Positions 16,998-26,328 of a stretch of 64,000 bases of DNA are shown here, piece after piece (position 1 is the first letter of the stretch; the number at the start of each line of letters is the position of its first letter). The notes under the pieces were generated by a model. That model ran no database searches. It worked only from the letters and a program-made list of their open reading frames with translations, and had not been told where the DNA came from. A program made the translations under genes and the position numbers. Where the stretch lies: contig JADLCB010000003.1 in the NCBI GenBank assembly GCA_020847375.1, positions 434,001 through 498,000 of the forward strand. Reading direction: 5' to 3'. This DNA comes from Phycisphaerales bacterium. GTDB taxonomy: Bacteria > Planctomycetota > Phycisphaerae > Tepidisphaerales > Tepidisphaeraceae.

Positions 16998-17027
16998 TAG
17001 GCAAAACACCGGTTTATTGTGTATAAT
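16998..17027 (+). promoter_or_regulatory. Predicted promoter for the leader RNA and DUF2617-like gene
   Basis: A perfect TATAAT (17022-17027) with a weak -35 candidate TAGGCA (16998-17003) at 18 bases. The predicted start is near 17033-17035, immediately before the first hairpin of the leader. Confidence 0.45.
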
Positions 17028-17032
17028 CGCCG

Positions 17033-17218
17033 AAATAGTTATTCGCAGAGTGCGAATAGCCCGGCCTTGGATTTACGGTGGCTGAGAGCAAATACACGGA
17101 AGTATGAACTTTCAGAATAATGACTCGTACGGAATGAGCGGGCACGAGTACCTTAGGGCACCGTAATTGACACAGACTTGTAGGGTTCGTTTTTCGTTCC
17201 CCGTAGTCGCAGCGGAGA
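17033..17218 (+). ncRNA. Highly structured leader RNA candidate (cis-regulatory or sRNA)
   Basis: About 185 nt between promoter and ORF with four perfect or near-perfect stems. H1 is TATTCGCA-GAG-TGCGAATA (17040-17058). P1 is TTACGGTG (17073-17080) with CACCGTAA (17159-17166), enclosing P2 CTGAGAG/CTTTCAG (17082-17088/17109-17115), capped by ATAC-ACGGAA-GTAT (17092-17105), and P3 ACTCGT/ACGAGT (17123-17128/17144-17149). An alternative P3' CTCGT-ACGGA-ATGAG (17124-17138) excludes P3. Both P2 and P3' put ACGGA in a hairpin loop, and a third GGA (17214-17216) is in the presumed ribosome-binding site. I recognise no known riboswitch family. The CUGAGA word recalls TPP riboswitches, but the rest of that consensus is missing. 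Confidence 0.55.
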
Positions 17219-17806
17219 ATGTCTCTTTTTATAAGAGCATGGACGCCAATGAGTAGTCATCGTACGAAACAACGTCGCAGTGGTGGACTGACGCTAATGA
17301 TTTATCAGCGGATGCTCCATCCCGAGCTGTTCCGGATTCTCGCTTCGGAAAAGATCAGCCGTCGCGCTTATGATGCCGATGTCTGGTTGGTTGAAGGCGG
17401 ACATGTCATCGGTCTGAATGCGGGTAAGAACTCGCTCACCGAAGTCATTGTCACCCGTAACGAACCGCTCACCGATCGCGGTTTGATTCAGACCATTCCC
17501 TGCCGTGGTGAAAAATACCACGAGGAGACCTATGGCGGCAATATCCGTTATATGATCTCCACCCAGGAAGAACAGTTGACCCAGACCCTGTTCGATGCCA
17601 CCAAGCAGGAGATTCGCTCCTATGCCATCAAGCGCGAGCTGATGGCGGCGGAAGTGCCGGCGCACAACGAGCGCGGAGCCGTATTGAGCGTGCTCGATAT
17701 CGAGCGTCGCAGCCACGAGCTGCTGGTGCAGAGTTTCCATCTGTTCGATGAAAATCTGATGGTCATGAAGACTCAGTCGATCATTGAAGTGGTCAAGGGC
17801 CAGTAA
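17219..17806 (+). CDS. DUF2617-like protein of unknown function
   Basis: 195-aa soluble protein with no signal peptide or membrane helix. The block LHPELFRILASEKI, then GHVIGLN, NSLTEV, EPLTDRGL, CRGEKYHEETYGGNIRYMIS, resembles DUF2617 proteins that I recall from planctomycetes, where the LHPELF, LTEV and GGVRY segments recur. The match is from memory and was not searched. No catalytic motif is evident. The start is uncertain: ATG 17219 has GGAG only one base away, and ATG 17249 and 17297 are alternatives. Conservation starts at the third. A folded leader and its own promoter precede it and a good terminator follows, so it is probably a single-gene unit. Confidence 0.7.
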   Translation: MSLFIRAWTPMSSHRTKQRRSGGLTLMIYQRMLHPELFRILASEKISRRAYDADVWLVEGGHVIGLNAGKNSLTEVIVTRNEPLTDRGLIQTIPCRGEKYHEETYGGNIRYMISTQEEQLTQTLFDATKQEIRSYAIKRELMAAEVPAHNERGAVLSVLDIERRSHELLVQSFHLFDENLMVMKTQSIIEVVKGQ

Positions 17807-17868
17807 CTGATCTATAGCTCAGATCGCGCGACCGCGGTTTGGTTGCACGATCTTAAATACGTACCCAG

Positions 17869-17902
17869 CCCGCAGGTTTAACAACTTGCGGGTTGTTTGT
17901 TT
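17869..17902 (+). terminator. Intrinsic terminator after the DUF2617-like gene
   Basis: CCCGCAGGTT (17869-17878) pairs over 10 bp (one G-U) with AACTTGCGGG (17883-17892) around a TAAC loop and is followed by TTGTTTGTTT. Confidence 0.8.
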
Positions 17903-17975
17903 ACCGTCCCGGCGATTGGTCGGGCCAGTTGCTGTACGGAGCGATGAACCTTGACCAGCGTTTACAGGCAAAAGT

Positions 17976-18710
17976 CTACAGGGTGGATCCGCGCTGCCAC
18001 AGCAGATACCCCAGCGCTGCCACGGCGGCAATCGCCGCCATCGACAGCACAATGGCAATGCTCAGCAGGGTGGTAAACCGCGTGTTTTGCTTGAGCAAAA
18101 TTCGCTCCAGTTGGCCGTCACGCTGGTCGAGGTTGTCACGCATCTGCTGGAGAACACCAGCACTGGTCTGATTGGTCCTGCTGACATCCTGAATTGCCGT
18201 TCCGACACTGCCCAGCACCTGGCTGATATGCTCATCCTGCCGGCTCATGTCTTGCACGCGCTGATTCAATTCATCCAGTGCCTGGCGCGATCCGGTCGAA
18301 CTCTGTGATAGCTTGTCGAGAATCTCCCCAAGTTTGCTGGCCTGACCACTCTGGCTGGCCAGTTGCATGTGAATGGCTTTGAGGGTTTCGCTTTGCACGC
18401 GGTTGCTCTCGGGCAGCGACTCCAGCGCCTGGGGCAAATGCGACATGTATTGCAGCAACTCATCCTGACGCTGGCCTTGGCGCTGCAGATTATCGCGCAC
18501 GCTGGTGAGCAGGTCGCTCAGCGCATCAAACCCGTGCTGAAGATTGGAAATGGCTTGATCGCGCTTCGCCCATGGCCGCAAAAAGGTGCTGCGCGTGACA
18601 ACCGCCGGTGCGGTCTCATCATCCATAATCTCGCGTTCCAGCGGCAATTCATCATTGGATTGCCGGCGAAAAATCCGACCCAGCCGACCCATCAAACTGC
18701 TTTGACTCAC
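17976..18710 (-). CDS. Coiled-coil protein with C-terminal membrane anchor, unknown function
   Basis: About 244 aa. The first 50 residues are basic and polar, then a long helical, Gln-rich stretch (about 55-205) with heptad-like Leu/Ile spacing suggests coiled coil. A C-terminal hydrophobic helix (TLLSIAIVLSMAAIAAVAAL) anchors it, so most of it faces the cytoplasm or forms a tail-anchored filament. The region resembles the coiled-coil part of chemotaxis receptors, but no methyl-accepting signature tip is visible. The start is a GTG at 18710, fixed by a perfect AAGGAGGT (18716-18723) five bases upstream. It is divergent from the ABC importer operon and ends opposite the DUF2617 terminator. Confidence 0.75.
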   Translation of the reverse strand: MSQSSLMGRLGRIFRRQSNDELPLEREIMDDETAPAVVTRSTFLRPWAKRDQAISNLQHGFDALSDLLTSVRDNLQRQGQRQDELLQYMSHLPQALESLPESNRVQSETLKAIHMQLASQSGQASKLGEILDKLSQSSTGSRQALDELNQRVQDMSRQDEHISQVLGSVGTAIQDVSRTNQTSAGVLQQMRDNLDQRDGQLERILLKQNTRFTTLLSIAIVLSMAAIAAVAALGYLLWQRGSTL

Positions 18711-18733
18711 GTCAGACCTCCTTGCTGATCTTT

Positions 18734-18762
18734 TTGACACGTACCCTTTGCAACTTTACCAT
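18734..18762 (+). promoter_or_regulatory. Promoter of the chelate ABC importer operon
   Basis: A perfect TTGACA (18734-18739), a 17-base spacer and TACCAT (18757-18762). The predicted start near 18769 gives a leader of about 85 bases before the first gene. Confidence 0.6.
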
Positions 18763-18784
18763 CCGCGCTACGCTGGTCAACGTG

Positions 18785-18801
18785 ATAATTTGTCCAATTA
18801 T
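18785..18801 (+). promoter_or_regulatory. Inverted repeat, possible operator of the importer operon
   Basis: ATAATT-TGTCC-AATTAT, a perfect 6-bp inverted repeat about 16 bases after the predicted start of transcription. It shares the TTGTCC-R-ATT core with a site upstream of the Rrf2 gene (4959-4978, minus strand). A repressor site or a small hairpin are both possible. Confidence 0.35.
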
Positions 18802-18853
18802 GCTGCCAGCCCGGAAAATGAGAACAAAATAGTTCTTCAGGTGATGAGACGCG

Positions 18854-19831
18854 GTGTTGCCCAGATCAGCCAATTTCATTTTCACGATCCTCCTGTCAGC
18901 CCTCATCGTGGCTGGCTGTGACGCCCGCCATGAACCATCAACCGATCAGGCGCCGCGGGCGACTGTATCAGCATCGACGAAAACCGCCGGTGATTCTGAC
19001 CGTTCTGAACCACAACCGCATCGTATCACCATTGCCTCGTTGGTTCCGGCTGCTTCGCAACTGATTCTGGCGATGGGTGCAGGCGACCAACTGGTCGCCA
19101 CCAGCAACTACGATGCTGATCCGGATATTACGTCGTTGCCGCGCGTGGGGGATTATCAGACAGCCGATTGGGAGCGCATCCAGCAGCTTCGGCCGGATAT
19201 CATGGTTATTTTTCAGGAACCAAGTCGCGTCAGCCCGGGCTGGAAACAGCGGGCGCAGGCGCTGAATATCGAATTGATCAATGTGCGCACCGAAACATTG
19301 ACGGATATCTACTCCGAAACGCTGCGTCTGGGTCAATTGCTCGATCAGGAGCCAAAAGCACAAACCCTGGTAGCCGACATGCGTCGGCGCATCGATGTTC
19401 TGCGCCGGCAATTTGATCATCAGACGCCGGTTCCGACCCTTGTTTTCATGGGGGCCAGCGCTGGCGCGGTGGTGGGGCGCGGTAATTTTATCAACGAAGT
19501 GCTGCAACTGGCAGGTGGCGTCAATGTCGTGCAGACACAAGGCTGGCCTGAGATCGATCGTGAGCAAATCCGTGCGCTGGCACCGCAGGCGATTTTTATT
19601 CTTCTGTCTGGTGTTCCCCAACACGTTCAGCAGCAGGCGCTGGATCAGGTCCTGGCGATGAAGGAACTGCCCGCCGTGGTCAATGGTCGTGTCTATGTAA
19701 TCAATCAGTGGTACACCCATCTCTCGGGTTCGTGTATCGTTGATCTGGCTGAACAGATGGCGCAGGCGCTGCACCCTCGGCGTGCGGCAACCGACACCGC
19801 CCCGGTACATCAGCCAGGATCACAACCGTAG
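18854..19831 (+). CDS. BtuF/FecB-like substrate-binding lipoprotein of an ABC importer
   Basis: 325-aa periplasmic binding protein of the helical-backbone metal-chelate class (cobalamin, siderophore or heme). A signal peptide ends in the lipobox LIVAGC, so it should be lipid-anchored. The binding-protein pattern is clear: RITIASLVPAASQLILAMGAGDQLVATSNYDA, LPRVGDYQT, RIQQLRPDIM and GGVNVV. GTG 18854 is the first start that keeps a complete signal peptide. Its stop overlaps the GTG of the permease gene by one base, and the ATPase gene follows with a 4-bp overlap, giving one operon. BtuF-like sequence favours a corrinoid, but no cobalamin riboswitch is seen, so the substrate is open. Confidence 0.85.
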   Translation: MLPRSANFIFTILLSALIVAGCDARHEPSTDQAPRATVSASTKTAGDSDRSEPQPHRITIASLVPAASQLILAMGAGDQLVATSNYDADPDITSLPRVGDYQTADWERIQQLRPDIMVIFQEPSRVSPGWKQRAQALNIELINVRTETLTDIYSETLRLGQLLDQEPKAQTLVADMRRRIDVLRRQFDHQTPVPTLVFMGASAGAVVGRGNFINEVLQLAGGVNVVQTQGWPEIDREQIRALAPQAIFILLSGVPQHVQQQALDQVLAMKELPAVVNGRVYVINQWYTHLSGSCIVDLAEQMAQALHPRRAATDTAPVHQPGSQP

Positions 19832-20919
19832 TGCTGTTCATGGAGATCGGATCGATGATGGGTCGCGCTGCGGCGGAAAATAATCTTGCAACTACGGGCA
19901 CGATGCTTCGACGCTGGAGCGCGCAGCGGATGTTGGGGCTGATCGGTCTGTCCGTGCTCGTGTGGGCGGTGATTGCCGGCTTGTGCCTGCTGGTGGGGTC
20001 CACCGGAATCGGCTGGCCGGATGAGTTTCAATGGCAGGTGCGCTTTCCGCGCGTGCTGACAGCTTCGTTGGTGGGGGCGGCGCTGGCTGCGGCGGGCGTG
20101 GTCTATCAGGCGATTTTGCGCAACCCCCTGGCGGATCCCTATCTACTGGGTATCAGCAGCGGCGCGGCGCTGTTCAGCTATATCTGGCAGCGGCCAGTGG
20201 TGGCAGGCCTGCTGGTGGCGATGGGGCTTGGCCACGCTGCGATCAGCCAGCAGTTGTTCAGTTTTGTCGGGGCGCTGGTCGCGATATCGATTGTGTTTGT
20301 GGTTTCAACCCGCCGGGGAAGACTCGAACCGCTGACGCTTTTGCTGGTCGGCGTGATCGTCAATGTGGTCAATGCCGCCGTCTTCTTATTGATCAGCGAA
20401 CTGATCAAAGATCAGACCCAGCAGTCAGCGTTCCTGGTCGGGGCCATTCGTGACAGCAGCACCCAGCAACTTTTGACCGTTGCCCTGATGACCGCGGTTG
20501 GTTGGTTGATTCTGCTGGGAATCGCGTCAGCCCTGAACGTGGCGATGCTCTCTGAGGCGGAGGCGCAGGCGCTGGGCGTGCGGATTCATCGATTGCGCTG
20601 GATTGGTTTGATTGTCGCATCGCTGGTAACCGCCAGTGCCGTGGCCATTTCCGGGCCGATTGGATTCGTCGGTTTGATCTGCCCGCATCTGGCGCGCACG
20701 CTGGTCGGCAATGACCAGAGACGCCTGCTGCCCGCCGCCACCGCGGCTGGCGCAGCCCTGCTGGCGGTGGCCGATGCCCTGTCACGCGGATTTTCGCTCA
20801 CGAGCTGGGGTACGGTTTTGCCGGTGGGCATTCTCACCAGCCTGCTGGGCGGGCCATTTTTTCTGCTGCTGCTGTATCAGAATCGGCGCAGCATCGCCCG
20901 TAGCGAAGGGATGGGATGA
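19831..20919 (+). CDS. FecCD/BtuC-family permease
   Basis: 362-aa polytopic permease for the metal-chelate ABC importer. Family segments are RFPRVLTASLVGAALAAAGV, YQAILRNPLADPYLLGISSGAAL and GPIGFVGLICPHLARTLVG near the ATPase-contact loop, with about ten hydrophobic helices in all. The GTG at 19831 overlaps the upstream stop codon. ATG 19840 and ATG 19855/19858 (with GGAG upstream) are alternatives, since the conserved part begins only about 30 residues in. It is coupled to the downstream ATPase by an ATGA overlap. Confidence 0.9.
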   Translation: MLFMEIGSMMGRAAAENNLATTGTMLRRWSAQRMLGLIGLSVLVWAVIAGLCLLVGSTGIGWPDEFQWQVRFPRVLTASLVGAALAAAGVVYQAILRNPLADPYLLGISSGAALFSYIWQRPVVAGLLVAMGLGHAAISQQLFSFVGALVAISIVFVVSTRRGRLEPLTLLLVGVIVNVVNAAVFLLISELIKDQTQQSAFLVGAIRDSSTQQLLTVALMTAVGWLILLGIASALNVAMLSEAEAQALGVRIHRLRWIGLIVASLVTASAVAISGPIGFVGLICPHLARTLVGNDQRRLLPAATAAGAALLAVADALSRGFSLTSWGTVLPVGILTSLLGGPFFLLLLYQNRRSIARSEGMG

Positions 20920-21686
20920 TGCTGCTGCACGCTGAGGATCTTCACTTTGCTTACGACCGCCGTAACGTGGTTGATGGTGTGTCGTTGTCGGTTCAAGCCG
21001 GTGAAATCATCGGCCTGCTCGGGCCAAACGGTTCGGGTAAAAGCACGCTGATCAAACTGCTGCTGGGCCATCTGCTTCCGATTTCAGGTTCGGTGATGTG
21101 GTTGGATCAACCGCTGGGACGCTGGCCGCGGCGTAAACTGGCGAAAGTGGCCGCCTATTTGCCGCAATCGCCCCAGGCGGAACTGTCGCAGACCGTGCTG
21201 GAAGTATTGAAACTGGGTCGCGCGCCATATCTGCGCGCCTTCGGGCTGGAATCGCAACATGATGTGCAGGTGGTTGCGCAGGTGGCCCAGTCGCTGGAGT
21301 TGACCGACCTGCTGCATCGACCGGTGGAGGAATTGTCCGGCGGGCAGCGTCAGCGCGTTTTTATTGGGCGCTGTCTGGCGCAGGAACCGCAGGCGCTATT
21401 GCTGGATGAACCCAATACATTTCTCGATCTGCGCTATCAGATCGAGCTGTGTCAGTGGCTGGTGCGACTGGCCCGGCAACAGAAAATCGCGGTGGTCATG
21501 GCCATTCATGATTTGAATCTGGCAGCCACTTATGTCGATCGCCTGGTGCTTCTGCACGAAGGTAAAACGGCCGCTGCCGGTTCGCCACAACAGGCGCTTG
21601 ATCCGCAACTGCTCAGCCGCGTTTACGCAACGCCGCTGCAGCGCATCGACCACAACGGTCGGCCGCTGATCGTGCCGCAGATATGA
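20916..21686 (+). CDS. BtuD/FecE-family ABC importer ATPase
   Basis: 256-aa nucleotide-binding subunit. Walker A GPNGSGKST, Q-loop YLPQSPQAE, signature LSGGQRQRVFIGR, Walker B ALLLDEPNTFLDL and the switch His in AIHDLNLAATYVDR are all intact. The ATG at 20916 overlaps the permease stop by four bases, showing translational coupling. The following about 190 bp contain no gene, and the hairpin there is oriented to end rpoD on the other strand. Confidence 0.93.
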   Translation: MMLLHAEDLHFAYDRRNVVDGVSLSVQAGEIIGLLGPNGSGKSTLIKLLLGHLLPISGSVMWLDQPLGRWPRRKLAKVAAYLPQSPQAELSQTVLEVLKLGRAPYLRAFGLESQHDVQVVAQVAQSLELTDLLHRPVEELSGGQRQRVFIGRCLAQEPQALLLDEPNTFLDLRYQIELCQWLVRLARQQKIAVVMAIHDLNLAATYVDRLVLLHEGKTAAAGSPQQALDPQLLSRVYATPLQRIDHNGRPLIVPQI

Positions 21687-21811
21687 ATTGGTCGTTGGCA
21701 CCCTTGAATGGGCAGCCCCGCCAGAAGCATGACGCGATAACGAGCACGGTGTTCGGCATCGATCGGACACGCGCGGAACTTTTTGGGGATGCGCAATAAA
21801 TTATTACGGAC

Positions 21812-21850
21812 AGTAAAAAAAGAACGTGGCCACCGCAGGGGTGGCCACGT
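21812..21850 (-). terminator. Intrinsic terminator of rpoD
   Basis: ACGTGGCCACC (21824-21834) and GGTGGCCACGT (21840-21850) form a perfect 11-bp stem with a 5-nt loop. Read on the minus strand it is followed by TCTTTTTTT, 30 bases after the rpoD stop. Confidence 0.88.
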
Positions 21851-21879
21851 AGGTCAGTATGATAAAAAAGGTGGCGGCT

Positions 21880-23679
<1,800 letters not shown>

Positions 23680-23879
23680 CTGTGCAACCTTCACAATACG
23701 TTCCTGCTGCTGCCGACCGCTGGCCAAGGATCTCGGATCCGTTTCCGATCCCTGCAACGAACGCTTTCGACAACCCGCCTGCCCGGGTCTGATAAGCCCG
23801 GACACTATTTAATTGTCCAAACACCTCAATTTCAGCCACCTACTCCTGGCCGGACATCATCCCCGGCTGGAGCGCAGTT

Positions 23880-25751
23880 TCAGGAAAATCCCACCCGGCG
23901 CAAATCCGGCTGGCGGGCTTTTTCCTGAAGCTGTCTGAGCAGCGTCAGTTCCATATCCAATCCGATCGATGGCGATTCTGTCGCCTGACCGCCTTGTTCA
24001 TTACGGTGTAGTGCAGCCAGAAGTTCCTGCTCCTGACGGCGATTTTTCATCAGCACAAAATGCTGCAGCGCATCCCGCACGGTGGTCTGCGGATCGGGCA
24101 GGGTTTCGGCTTCATCAACCAGTTCCACCGCCAGTTGCTTCAACGCTGACGAATCGAGCAGCGCCAGCAATTCATTAAACACCGGCTCGCCTTCGTTACG
24201 CTGATAGGCCCAGTAAACATCCGCCAGTTGCTGACAGTGCTGGTCGGTAAAATCCGCCGCCTGAACCTGCTGCTGAACCTGCTGCCAGTAGTGCGGATGA
24301 ATCAGTAAAGTACCCAAAAGCCAGCGCTGGGCGCGATCTTGCGCGGTTCGTGGCTGATGCGATCCAGATTGAAGCTGGCGCGTGTCATCATGGCGGATCG
24401 GCTGGGGATGGCGACGGCCTGCTGAAGCCGAGGCTGCTTTAATACCAAAACGCTGGTTCAGTTCGGTTGCGGTCAATCCGGTTCGATTGCGCAGTTGAAT
24501 TAAAATCTGGCCCCATCGCACCGCATCAACCGGCCCACTGCCGCGGGCTGAGGCGATGGCGCTGAGATAATCATTGACCGCCCGCTGGCGGCCGGTCAGC
24601 GTGCTGGCCTGATCGCCCAGTTGTTGCTGAAGCCGGTGCCATTTGTAATCCAGTGCATCTTTGGCTTTGGATAAAATGACGTTGAATGCTTCGGCGCCAC
24701 GCTCCAGCAGAAATTCGTCGGGATCGACCCCCTGGGGCAGGGAAGCGATGGCAATTTCAATGGGCTGATGCAGGAACAGGTTGACGGCTTTATCAACCGC
24801 CTTATCGCCGGCGGTATCACCATCAAAAAGCAGAATAATTTTGTCCGCAAACCGGCTCAGCACGGTCACATGCTGCTCCGTCAGCGCCGTGCCCAGCACC
24901 GACACCACATTGCTCAGCCCATGCTGATGCGCCATGACCACATCGGCGTAACCTTCAACCACCACCGCCGTGCGCGTTTCAACAATTCGCTGCCGCGCCA
25001 GGTCCAGCCCAAAAATAGACTGGCTCTTATTGAACAGCGGTGTTTCCGGGCTGTTAAGGTATTTGGCAGGATCATCCGAACCAGGCATGACCCGACCACC
25101 AAAAGCAATGACACGCCCGCGCTCATCACGAATGGGAAAAATCAGGCGATTGCGAAAAGTATCGTAGCAACCATCGCCGCTTTCCCGCCGTTTAACCAGC
25201 CCAGCGATGGCCAGCAGATCCATCGGAAATTTGCGCCCCAATTCCCGGAACAATTCATCCCACGCATCAGGCGAAACACCCAGTTGAAATTGCTGGATGG
25301 ACTGCTGATTGAATCCGCGCTCAGCCAGATAGGTTTTGGCCTTTTGACCCTGCGAGGAGGTTTTAAGTAATTTCTGAAAAAAACTGCTGGCGACGCTGTG
25401 TGCATCCAGCAGGAGCTGGCGCTGGCTGGCTTGTTCTCTGCCTCCAGCCGCATTACGTCGCGGCATTTCCAGACCGGCCCGATCCCCCAGCCATTTCATG
25501 GCCTCAATAAAATCCATCCGGTCGCGCTTGATTACGAAATCAATCGCGTTTCCGCTTTCTTTGCAACCGTAACAGTGGAAAAACTGCTTGCTGAGGCTGA
25601 CGTGAAAAGAAGGGGTTTTTTCTGAGTGAAACGGACAAAGACCGACATAATCCTTGCCGCGGCGCTTCAACGCGACACTTTCAGAGATCAACTGGACAAT
25701 GTCCGTTGCCTGTAGCACCTGTGATCGAAAATCGTCGCCTGCCATCATCAT
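23880..25751 (-). CDS. dnaG: DNA primase
   Basis: Makes RNA primers at the replication fork. About 623 aa. An N-terminal CHC2 zinc ribbon (CPFHSEKTPSFHVS and FHCYGC) is followed by the TOPRIM/catalytic core (VVEGYADVVMAHQHGLSNVV and LLFDGDTAGDKA) and a C-terminal helicase-binding part that is less conserved. In-frame starts lie at 25745-25754 (GTG ATG ATG ATG) and a longer one at 25826. The cluster before AGDDFRSQVLQATDIVQLI is the natural start. A 200-bp spacer to rpoD contains the inverted repeat GGACA-N9-TGTCC (23800-23818) and GC-rich stems, so rpoD may have an extra promoter there. Confidence 0.92.
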   Translation of the reverse strand: MMMAGDDFRSQVLQATDIVQLISESVALKRRGKDYVGLCPFHSEKTPSFHVSLSKQFFHCYGCKESGNAIDFVIKRDRMDFIEAMKWLGDRAGLEMPRRNAAGGREQASQRQLLLDAHSVASSFFQKLLKTSSQGQKAKTYLAERGFNQQSIQQFQLGVSPDAWDELFRELGRKFPMDLLAIAGLVKRRESGDGCYDTFRNRLIFPIRDERGRVIAFGGRVMPGSDDPAKYLNSPETPLFNKSQSIFGLDLARQRIVETRTAVVVEGYADVVMAHQHGLSNVVSVLGTALTEQHVTVLSRFADKIILLFDGDTAGDKAVDKAVNLFLHQPIEIAIASLPQGVDPDEFLLERGAEAFNVILSKAKDALDYKWHRLQQQLGDQASTLTGRQRAVNDYLSAIASARGSGPVDAVRWGQILIQLRNRTGLTATELNQRFGIKAASASAGRRHPQPIRHDDTRQLQSGSHQPRTAQDRAQRWLLGTLLIHPHYWQQVQQQVQAADFTDQHCQQLADVYWAYQRNEGEPVFNELLALLDSSALKQLAVELVDEAETLPDPQTTVRDALQHFVLMKNRRQEQELLAALHRNEQGGQATESPSIGLDMELTLLRQLQEKARQPDLRRVGFS

Positions 25752-26143
25752 CACAAGTACGTCCGTGAGAACCCGTCCGCTAAAAACCCGCTTGCCAGTT
25801 ACGTTTGAACCGTTCCACTGCAACAAAACGTCCGTGCATTTTTACAGACGAAATTGCATTGTTTCGCGAAAGTTAATACACAACTTCCACCCGCCCGACA
25901 GACGCACGGGAAGTTGCGTGATTTTCACCTAAACGATTAAGCCGTAACAAGTTGGATATAAAACCGCATTCTACGCCATCAGAAATATAGCACCAAACCG
26001 GCAAATGGTCAAATCTGCGAGCAAGAATACACATTATAAGGCGATGTCTGATAATAACTTATGGATTAATTAACAATTATATATTTATTATTGCCATTGT
26101 ACGTTCGTACGATTCTGCGCTGCCTGATAACAAGGGGAGCGTG
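25752..26143. other. AT-rich intergenic region between dnaG and the hydrolase gene
   Basis: Divergent spacer with no supported gene until a possible 30-codon ORF at 26144. It has an unusually AT-rich stretch at about 26045-26100 and a GTACG-TT-CGTAC inverted repeat at about 26101-26112. The dnaG promoter must lie here, but I could not pick a convincing box pair. It is not a replication-origin candidate on what I see: no DnaA-box cluster was noticed. Confidence 0.4.
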
Positions 26144-26236
26144 ATGCAGTTCGCATTGATTCTGACCTCCAGGCAAGGGTCAACGCCAGATCAAAGTAAC
26201 CTGTGGCTGGCCTGGCGCGCAGATAAGTTCGAATGA
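26144..26236 (+). CDS. Possible 30-residue small protein
   Basis: ATG frame of 30 codons preceded by a strong AAGGGGAG ribosome-binding site four to five bases before the start; an in-frame GTG at 26141 adjoins it. The peptide begins MQFALILTSRQGS and ends LAWRADKFE, with no signal peptide or clear domain. The good ribosome-binding site in a region otherwise lacking genes is the only argument; it could be a leader for the hydrolase gene 93 bases downstream. Confidence 0.3.
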   Translation: MQFALILTSRQGSTPDQSNLWLAWRADKFE

Positions 26237-26328
26237 TGACTCAGGGTGATCGCCGGCTCAGAGGCGGGCAAAGTAATCTATAAAATAGAAATAGTCGCGC
26301 ATCTTTTATTATTCTGTTACCCCTATTT

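Noticed and set aside
17071-17170. TPP (THI-box) riboswitch suggested by GGCTGAGAG
   Set aside because: Only the CUGAGA word matches. The conserved second helix region of the TPP aptamer (around GAACCUGAUC and the AGGGA end) is absent, and the downstream gene is not thiamine-related.
18763-18853. Cobalamin riboswitch before the BtuFCD-like operon
   Set aside because: The leader is only about 85 nt and no B12-box (GCCACUG-like) sequence is present.
26040-26115. Replication origin near dnaG, suggested by the AT-rich block
   Set aside because: I noticed no cluster of DnaA boxes, and dnaA, dnaN or gyrB are absent; AT-richness alone is explained by divergent promoters.
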